Source of the DNA: Actinomyces haliotis
GTDB lineage: Bacteria; Actinomycetota; Actinomycetes; Actinomycetales; Actinomycetaceae
NCBI RefSeq assembly: GCF_015355765.1
Contig: NZ_JACWNA010000011.1
Coordinates: 1-51,957, forward strand
DNA: 51,957 nucleotides
Reading direction: 5' to 3'
Of this stretch, positions 46,785-51,957 are shown piece after piece. The translations under genes and the position numbers were made by a program. Each line of letters begins with the position of its first letter. Position 1 is the stretch's first letter. The notes beneath the pieces were generated by a model that searched no databases, had not been told where the DNA came from, and was given only the letters and a program-made list of their open reading frames with translations.

Positions 46785-49700
46785 TCAATGACGCGCTGAG
46801 ACGCCGGCCGGCTTGGCGAGAAGGATGAAGGACGCCGCCCCGAGCATGAGCAGCCCGCCGGCGGAGACGAGCATCCAGTCGCCAGGCCCAAGGAGGGCGC
46901 CGCGAGTCCCGTCGACGGCGATGATCCCCGCGTTCGGGTCCGTCGTCGCGCGGGTCCCGGAGATCTCGAGCTGGGCCCAGCCGAGCAGGGCGTTGTCACG
47001 GTTCGCGACGGCGAGCTGGTAGGTACCGGCGCCGAGCGCGGACACGTCGACGGAGACCGAGTTGTCGGAGTCGACCTGCGCCCAGCCCGTCGTCGTGCCC
47101 CCGGGGAAGAGGAAGACCGAGACCCAGTCGCCCTTGTGCGCCTTCGAGCTGGGCAGGATGAGCTGGACGATGTTGCCCTCCCTGCCGCCGGAGAGCGAGC
47201 CCGCGTTCGCGACGGTGAGGGCCGAGGCGTCCGCGACGGGTGCGACGGGGCTCGAGGCAGGACGGGAGGTGCGGGCCGCCTCGGCCGCGGCAGCGGCGTC
47301 GGCGACGGACGTGGTCGGGACGCGGCCCTCGGCGAGACGCTCCGCGGCCTCACGGATGGCCCGGGAGGCGGCGTCGTCGGAGCCGGGGTTGGAGGGCACC
47401 GGATCGGTCGCGGCGCGGGTCGGCGTGACGTCCTCGCCCGGAGTCACGACGATCTCACGGCCGTCGCCGCCGCCCGGCTCGGCACCGCCGCCGGGCTGCC
47501 CCGGCACCACGGGCGCGATCGGATCGTCCGTGGCGCCGCCGCCCGGCTCGGCACCGCCGCCGGGCTGCCCCGGCACCACGGGCGCGATCGGATCGTCCGT
47601 GGCGCCGTCGGCCGGTGCCGTCGGGACGTCGGGAGCGCCCGTCGTGACGGGCGTGGGCGCCGCGGTGGGCTGAGCGTCTCCGGGCACGGTGACGCTCACG
47701 GTGGAGCCGGCGCCGAGGGAGACGTCGTAGGTACCGGGGGCGACACCGGCCGCCTTGAGCGCCGCGGCGATGTCGCTCACGGAGGTCGTGAAGGAGCCGT
47801 CGGTGAAGGGGACGAGGAGGGAGACCCTGGCGGGGCCGACGCCCCACGAGCCGGTGAGCGTCACGGCGTAGAGGTCATCGGTGTCGCCGCGCCCCGGCAC
47901 GGCGCCGGTCGTCGAGTCATTGAAGACCCAGCCGGAGCCGGTCAGCGTCCTCCCGTCCCCGGAGACGGTGACGGAGGCGTTCGCGCCGGGGCCAGCGGCG
48001 GAGACGGTCATCGTGACCTCACCCAGGCTGCGCCACTGCGAGTCGGCCTGTCCCGGCGCACGGTACTGGATCGTGTAGGTCGCGGCGTCAGCGGGCGCGA
48101 GCCCCTTGGTGAGGGTCCACAGCTGGACCCACTTGGAGGCGTCGGAGCCGTCTGCCGGGACCGCCACCTCGATGCTCACGGGGTTCGAGCTCGTGCCGTC
48201 GGCGGCGACCGCACGCACCTGGACGGAGGTGATGGAGCCGCCGGCGAGCGGGCTGCCGTCGGCCGTCGTCCATCCTCCGAAGGTCAGCTGGATCTTGCCC
48301 TCGGCAGACGTGGCGACCTCGCCGTCGGCGTAGGGGGCGTCCTTCGCACCGCCCTGGCCGATACGCGTCAGCGTCCTGACGCTGGCGCTCGCGGGGGCGA
48401 CGACGACGGGGCCGGGCTCCGTGGAGGGCTCGGTGGTCGGCTCGCCCGACGCAGCCGCTGTCGGCTCGTCGGTCGGCTGCGCGGTCGGGAGGCCTGCGGT
48501 GACCGCGAAGGCACCCGTCGTCGCGGTCCAGCCGTCCTCGTTGGTGAGCGTGAGCGAGTAGGTGCCGGTGCCCAGGGGCGAGCCGTCGCCCTCGAGACCT
48601 GCCCGCGTCAGGATGCCGGCGACGTCGAGGTCGAAGGAGCTGCGTCCCGAGGTCGGCAGGACGACGCTCTGGCCGAGGTCGTAGGAGTGCAGCACCTCGC
48701 CCGTCGCAGGGTCGAGGGCGTTGAGGGTGAGGGCGGGCTGGCTGAGGACGGCTCCGTCGAGGGACCGCCAGTCCGCGACCTCGAGGGAGAGCCGGCCGTC
48801 CTGGGTCACCGTCGTCGCGTCGACGGCGGCTGTCGGCCTCACGGTGACGGCGTCACCGACGACGGCGCCCCCGTCGAGCGCCTGCGCCGAGACGACTCCC
48901 CCGACGGGCGCGACCGCAGCGAGCTGCTCGGGGCTGATGGTCAATGTGCCCGAGGTGAAGGAAGCGGGCACGTCGACGTCGTACGTGCGCCCCTGCGCGT
49001 CAGTGAGGCGGACGGCGACCTTGAAGACGCCGTCGATGCCGGTCTTCCCGTCGAAGCTCCAGCCGGTGCCGGTGACACCGGAGCCCGTGCTGGTGAGCGT
49101 CGCGTCATTGCCGGCTTCCGGGAGGGAGACCGCGAGGTGGACCGAGCCGAGCTCGGTCCAGTCCTGAGCGCCCTCGAGCCGGTACCGGATGGTGTAGTCG
49201 CCCTCATGGGGATCCATGTTCTTCGTGAAGGGCCACAGCGGCAGGCTGTAGGACGAGGCGCCTTTGATGAACCTCGGGAGGATGGTGGCGGTCTGGGCGT
49301 TGCCGTCAGCGTCGACGAGCGCGATCTGGACGCGCACGCCGTCGGGGGCGTTGAGCAGCGCACCGTCGGCGTCCCGCCAGCCGGAGAAGCTGAGCACGGG
49401 ACGCGTCGACGCGGAGGCGGTGTCGTACGAGGCGCCCGAGGTCGTCGTCGCCGTTCCTGGTGTCACGGCGGGCACCGGCGCGCTCGCCTCGGGGGCGGCG
49501 CCGGGCGCGGCGGAGGGGGAGCCGCTCGCCTGGGCCGTCGGGGTGTTGACGCCGTCGTCGCCCGACGTCGACTGCTCCGTCGGTGCCGCCGACTCCTCTG
49601 TCGCTGCGGTCTGCGTGGCCCGGGGGGCCGCCTCGGCCCCGGGTGCGGAGCCCTCCACCGCCGCGGCGGTCTGACCGGTGCCCTGCGCCGGCTCGCTCGC

Positions 49701-49967
49701 GTCCGCGGCGGGGCTCGTGACGGGAGCGGTGGTCGCCTGGGCCGCCGCCTCGACCGGGCTCGCCGCCGCCACCGGTGCGGCCTCGGCCGTCGCTCCGGCC
49801 CCAGCGTCCTCGACGGGCGCAGCGGCCTGCGCGGCGAGGGCGGCGCTTCCCATGACCGAGCTCGAGAGCACGATCCCGGCGACTGCGGGCACGGCGAGCA
49901 CCCGTCGCACCGAGGAGGCACGGCGGGAGCGTCGCGTACCGAGGTCGCGAGCGTTCTGTGCGGTCAA
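46785..49967 (-). CDS. Large modular cell-surface protein of unknown function
   Basis: A 1060-residue secreted protein (TTG start) with no family recognised. An Arg-rich n-region and hydrophobic core (RRVLAVPAVAGIVLSSSVMG) end near ALAAQA. An Ala/Pro/Thr/Ser stalk runs to about 188. Two beta-type modules then repeat in the order A (190-281), B (287-378), A (390-490), A (557-655), B (663-762). A modules start with an SGW/ADW-x-DG pattern; B modules centre on GTGWSFDG or GSGWVFND. A Pro/Gly stalk with a 23-residue tandem repeat (788-834), a helix-prone acidic stretch (865-900) and a beta domain (915-1003) follow. A C-terminal membrane helix (about 1030-1051) has no LPXTG. The TTG was chosen because AGGA precedes it and it sits directly before the signal peptide; the ATG at 50243 would add 92 unlikely residues. 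Confidence 0.82.
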   Translation of the reverse strand: MTAQNARDLGTRRSRRASSVRRVLAVPAVAGIVLSSSVMGSAALAAQAAAPVEDAGAGATAEAAPVAAASPVEAAAQATTAPVTSPAADASEPAQGTGQTAAAVEGSAPGAEAAPRATQTAATEESAAPTEQSTSGDDGVNTPTAQASGSPSAAPGAAPEASAPVPAVTPGTATTTSGASYDTASASTRPVLSFSGWRDADGALLNAPDGVRVQIALVDADGNAQTATILPRFIKGASSYSLPLWPFTKNMDPHEGDYTIRYRLEGAQDWTELGSVHLAVSLPEAGNDATLTSTGSGVTGTGWSFDGKTGIDGVFKVAVRLTDAQGRTYDVDVPASFTSGTLTISPEQLAAVAPVGGVVSAQALDGGAVVGDAVTVRPTAAVDATTVTQDGRLSLEVADWRSLDGAVLSQPALTLNALDPATGEVLHSYDLGQSVVLPTSGRSSFDLDVAGILTRAGLEGDGSPLGTGTYSLTLTNEDGWTATTGAFAVTAGLPTAQPTDEPTAAASGEPTTEPSTEPGPVVVAPASASVRTLTRIGQGGAKDAPYADGEVATSAEGKIQLTFGGWTTADGSPLAGGSITSVQVRAVAADGTSSNPVSIEVAVPADGSDASKWVQLWTLTKGLAPADAATYTIQYRAPGQADSQWRSLGEVTMTVSAAGPGANASVTVSGDGRTLTGSGWVFNDSTTGAVPGRGDTDDLYAVTLTGSWGVGPARVSLLVPFTDGSFTTSVSDIAAALKAAGVAPGTYDVSLGAGSTVSVTVPGDAQPTAAPTPVTTGAPDVPTAPADGATDDPIAPVVPGQPGGGAEPGGGATDDPIAPVVPGQPGGGAEPGGGDGREIVVTPGEDVTPTRAATDPVPSNPGSDDAASRAIREAAERLAEGRVPTTSVADAAAAAEAARTSRPASSPVAPVADASALTVANAGSLSGGREGNIVQLILPSSKAHKGDWVSVFLFPGGTTTGWAQVDSDNSVSVDVSALGAGTYQLAVANRDNALLGWAQLEISGTRATTDPNAGIIAVDGTRGALLGPGDWMLVSAGGLLMLGAASFILLAKPAGVSARH
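47465..47607. repeat. 69-bp tandem repeat inside the surface-protein stalk
   Basis: Two exact in-frame copies with a 69-bp period encode the 23-residue unit ATDDPIAPVVPGQPGGGAEP-GGG twice. Identity at DNA level implies recent duplication, and copy number could vary between strains, changing stalk length. Confidence 0.9.
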
Positions 49968-50096
49968 GGGGTTCCTGAGGCGGCCGGTCGTGGGGGAACT
50001 GATCCGCCCGGGCGACGCCCGAGGGACGTCAGTGCGGCTCACTACGACGGAGCGCGCGGCCGTGGCCTCAGACGCGCAGCATTCCGTCGCAAAAGG

Positions 50097-50102
50097 ATCG
50101 TA
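50097..50102 (-). promoter_or_regulatory. Candidate promoter for the surface-protein operon
   Basis: TACGAT read leftward (50102-50097) is a four-of-six match to TATAAT and would give a leader of about 120 nt before the TTG start. If this is the promoter, the ATG at 50243 cannot be the start. Confidence 0.4.
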
Positions 50103-50330
50103 TCGTTCTGAACGGGCGGTAGACCGGGGCTTGCGGGGATCTTGCGCCCGCCGCGGCTTACGCAAGAAGCGTGTCAGGGCGGCATCCCGCGCTCCCGAGT
50201 GAGACGCATCGGCGGGAGGACGCCGAAGGAGCGCCGTCATCACCCCCGCGGCAGACCGTGACCACCCTCACGCCGGAAAAGGTCTCTGTTTAGTCACGGC
50301 GCTATTCTGCGGAAAACCCGCAAGCATGAC

Positions 50331-50396
50331 CGTCAACGGATGGGAGCCGCGGTCGCACCGTGACGAACGACCTGCCCCGTCGCCCGTCCGTTGACG
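50331..50396. repeat. 14-bp inverted repeat upstream of the Cys leader frame
   Basis: Arms 50331-50344 and 50383-50396 match at 13 of 14 positions (CGTCAACGGATGGG against the complement of CCCGTCCGTTGACG) with 38 bases between. The right arm ends 2 nt before the TAACGT box. It may be a two-site operator with half sites about five helical turns apart, or an RNA hairpin if transcription starts at the TATTCT box. Confidence 0.6.
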
Positions 50397-50410
50397 CTAA
50401 CGTCGGTGCC

Positions 50411-50509
50411 ATGGCAAGCAGCGCTCCCACGTCCAGCACCGCCCGCGGCAGCTTTGTGCCCGCGGTCATGCGCGACGTCATGGCGTGTTGCCGCTGTCAG
50501 GCCCGGTGA
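50411..50509 (+). CDS. Short leader reading frame with Cys-Cys-Arg-Cys run (candidate cysteine attenuator)
   Basis: A 32-codon frame ending MRDVMACCRCQAR, with Cys at codons 26, 27 and 29. It starts with ATG 7 nt after a TAACGT -10-like box and has no SD, so it would be leaderless. An internal ATG at 50468 would give a 13-residue version with the same Cys run. The bulk of the peptide (Ser, Thr, Ala, Pro) has no domain, consistent with a sensing rather than a functional peptide. Polycysteine leaderless short reading frames are known cysteine-responsive attenuators in mycobacteria. Here the frame precedes an NMT1/SsuA-type receptor gene by 187 nt. Existence as a translated frame is an inference; no homologue search was possible. 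Confidence 0.6.
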   Translation: MASSAPTSSTARGSFVPAVMRDVMACCRCQAR

Positions 50510-50691
50510 CCCTGTCCCGAAGGCGATGACGCCGCCCGACAGCCTCTGAGATCCCCCCGGCCGGTACCCACCGGCCCGCGCCGCCGCGCGCCCGGGACCT
50601 CCTCGCGCCGTGCACCGCCCCGAGCCTGGCAGCTTCCCCCCCCTGGGACGCCCCCCTGGGACGCCCCCACCTCTCACGTCCTCCTGAGGAG
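50493..50691 (+). promoter_or_regulatory. Hairpin-rich leader after the Cys frame (candidate attenuator)
   Basis: GCTGTC (50493-50498), inside the Cys codons, can pair with GACAGC (50538-50543) around a nested GGCG-ATGA-CGCC hairpin (50522-50533). A separate perfect 7-bp hairpin with a 4-nt loop follows (50559-50576). A 13-bp unit is directly repeated at 50640-50665. Finally CTCCTGAGGAG (50681-50691) can fold on itself so that the receptor's AGGAG is paired. A ribosome paused at the Cys codons would cover the first arm and change this folding. Confidence 0.5.
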
Positions 50692-50696
50692 TCCCC

Positions 50697-51851
50697 ATGA
50701 GCACCCCCACCGACCCCACCAACCCCTCCCAGCAGCCCTCCACCCAGCCCACGCCCGGGAACGACGACGTCACGAGCGAGAACGCCGCCGACATCCTCGC
50801 CGCCGACGACTCCGACGAGTCGACCGCCGCCGGCAAGGGCACGAGCCGTCGCAACCTCCTCATCGGCGGCGGCCTCGCTGTCGCCGCCCTCGCCGTCGGC
50901 GGCGGCTGGTGGGCGACCCGCTCCAACAAGGGCTCGGACGGCGTCACCGGTACCACCGAGGCCCTCCCCCTCGTCATCGGCGGCGACATCTGCGCCGCCC
51001 CCCTCTACGCCGCCTACCACAACGGCTACTTCGAGGACGCCGGCCTCAACGTGACCCTCACCCGCACCCAGCGCACCGAGGACACGAAGGACGCCGTCGG
51101 CGCCGGCAAGTACATCGGTGCGCCGGGCATCTTCTTCTCCTGGCTCGAGCCGATCTACAACGGCCTCAACGCCCGCCTCACCGGCGGCTTCCACTCCGGC
51201 TGCCTGCGGGTCGTCGTCGCGAACGACTCGACCATCGCCTCCCTCGCCGACCTCAAGGGCAAGAAGATCGGCGTCCCGTCCCTGTCCTCCTCGGCCTTCT
51301 CCTACTTCTCGATCGGCCTGTCCGAGGCGGCCATCAACCCCGACCCGGAGAAGGGCGACGTCACCTGGACCACGATCGACGAGGACTCCCTCGGCACGCG
51401 CCTCACCAACGGCGACATCGACGCGATCATGGGTTCCGACCCTGCGTCCCTCCTTCCGGTCTTCTCCGGCAAGGCCAAGGAGATCGCGAACAACGACGGC
51501 GAGGCCTTCTGCTGCTCCGTCGCCCTCAACGGCGACTTCGTCACCAAGATGGCCTCCCAGGCCAAGGCCCTCACCGAGGCCTGGTTCAAGGGCTCCGACT
51601 GGCTCGCCGCGGACGAGTCCCACCTCACCCAGATCGCCAAGATCGAGGTCGACAACGACTACGTCGCGGCCGACCAGGACGTCGTCGAGAAGGTCCTCAA
51701 GACCTACGGCTGGCACGCCTCCGCCACCGACTTCCGCGCCGCCATCGAGCCCGGGATCGAGAAGTTCAAGGGCACCGGCTTCATCAAGGCCGACGTCACC
51801 GCCAAGGACCTCGCCGACAAGGTCTACGGCGACCTCGGCATCACGCGCTGA
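50697..51851 (+). CDS. NMT1/SsuA-type ABC substrate-binding protein, membrane-anchored
   Basis: Receptor of the nitrate/sulfonate/taurine/thiamine-precursor (NitT/TauT-like) ABC class, 384 residues. The first 48 residues are a Pro/Thr/Ser/Asp-rich segment. Then comes SRRNLLIGGGLAVAALAVGGGWW, a twin-Arg followed by a hydrophobic helix without lipobox, so it is probably an uncleaved or Tat-dependent anchor. The binding domain starts at LPLVIGGDICAAPLYAAYHNGYFEDAGLNV and continues with TGGFHSGCLRVVV, SLADLKGKKIGVPSLSSSA and TNGDIDAIMGSDPASL, all family-typical. AGGAG lies 5 nt before the ATG. The permease and ATPase presumably lie past the window end. The Cys-rich leader suggests a sulfur compound as ligand, but a nitrate, thiamine-precursor or other ligand is not excluded. 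Confidence 0.88.
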   Translation: MSTPTDPTNPSQQPSTQPTPGNDDVTSENAADILAADDSDESTAAGKGTSRRNLLIGGGLAVAALAVGGGWWATRSNKGSDGVTGTTEALPLVIGGDICAAPLYAAYHNGYFEDAGLNVTLTRTQRTEDTKDAVGAGKYIGAPGIFFSWLEPIYNGLNARLTGGFHSGCLRVVVANDSTIASLADLKGKKIGVPSLSSSAFSYFSIGLSEAAINPDPEKGDVTWTTIDEDSLGTRLTNGDIDAIMGSDPASLLPVFSGKAKEIANNDGEAFCCSVALNGDFVTKMASQAKALTEAWFKGSDWLAADESHLTQIAKIEVDNDYVAADQDVVEKVLKTYGWHASATDFRAAIEPGIEKFKGTGFIKADVTAKDLADKVYGDLGITR

Positions 51852-51865
51852 CGCCGGCGGGTGGT

Positions 51866-51957
<92 letters not shown>

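Larger units (their letters stand above)
49968..50410. other. Divergent regulatory region between the surface locus and the Cys-leader/SBP locus
   Basis: No gene is supported in these 443 bases. For the surface operon there is a TACGAT -10 candidate (50102-50097, leftward) in an unusually AT-rich patch. A 7-bp inverted repeat TCTTGCG/CGCAAGA (50140-50146 and 50161-50167) lies upstream of it. For the rightward locus there is TATTCT (50303-50308), a long inverted repeat (50331-50396, separate entry) and TAACGT (50398-50403), the latter 7 nt before the leader ATG. The stretch is poorer in GC than the coding DNA. Confidence 0.55.

Noticed and set aside
47136-50111. Plus-strand open frame of 991 codons opposite the surface protein
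   Set aside because: The translation is Gly/Arg-rich without signal peptide or domains. The minus-strand frame has a signal peptide, modules and a membrane anchor.
50326-50394. 22-codon frame upstream of the Cys leader
   Set aside because: It has no SD, no good -10 spacing and no repeated regulatory codon, and it lies within the inverted repeat.
50541-50696. TPP riboswitch upstream of the NMT1/THI5-like receptor
   Set aside because: A CTGAGA occurs at 50545, but the second conserved TPP-aptamer strand is absent and the surrounding stems do not fit.

Overview
The window reads as chromosomal DNA of a high-GC Gram-positive actinobacterium, most likely a member of the Actinomycetaceae (Actinomyces-like). 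The support is the very GC-rich coding sequence, an actinobacterial-type integration host factor (MihF) beside gmk, a PriA that lacks helicase motifs, the linkage gmk-rpoZ-coaBC-metK-priA, many GTG starts, and hairpin terminators without U tracts. The genus is an inference from gene content. No rRNA, tRNA, CRISPR array, phage or insertion sequence was seen. The right edge ends in a homopolymeric G/C tract that looks like an assembly artefact.

Layout. At 1-3 kb an oleate hydratase gene and a HAD phosphatase form a small operon behind a promoter overlapped by a long palindrome. From 3 to 10.7 kb runs the leftward housekeeping cluster mihF-gmk-rpoZ-coaBC-(CFA-type methyltransferase)-metK-priA. 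From 10.9 to 19.5 kb lies the complete leftward pyrimidine operon pyrR-pyrB-pyrC-carA-carB-pyrF. Its leader carries a textbook PyrR-binding loop that would bury the pyrR Shine-Dalgarno. A free-standing NmrA-type reductase follows. From 20.6 to 31.3 kb the leftward run alaS-ruvX-mltG-aroE-aroC-aroKB-(degenerate shikimate kinase)-efp-nusB joins tRNA charging, peptidoglycan termination, the shikimate pathway, EF-P and NusB. Next come rpsD, then rarA with a TSUP permease, and divergently an MMPL exporter.

From 37 to 41 kb is an iron/siderophore ABC system: two FecCD permeases on the minus strand, and a lipoprotein receptor plus ATPase on the plus strand. The two arms diverge from a 19-bp DtxR/IdeR-type box that exactly spans the gap between the two start codons. 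A YciO protein, an unknown lipoprotein, a polyol dehydrogenase broken by one in-frame amber codon, and aspS follow. From 46 to 50 kb there is a two-gene cell-surface locus: a roughly 1060-residue secreted protein built of repeated modules and a smaller membrane-anchored partner.

The last 1.5 kb contains the most interesting regulatory element. A leaderless-looking short reading frame ends in a Cys-Cys-Arg-Cys run. It is followed by competing hairpins and a possible SD-sequestering stem, and then by an NMT1/SsuA-type substrate-binding protein. This looks like a cysteine-responsive attenuator of a sulfur-compound transporter whose remaining genes lie beyond the window. Several genes (the NmrA reductase, rarA, MMPL, the iron receptor, the unknown lipoprotein and the Cys leader frame) have a -10-like hexamer 6-7 nt before the start codon and no SD, which suggests leaderless transcripts are common in this genome.
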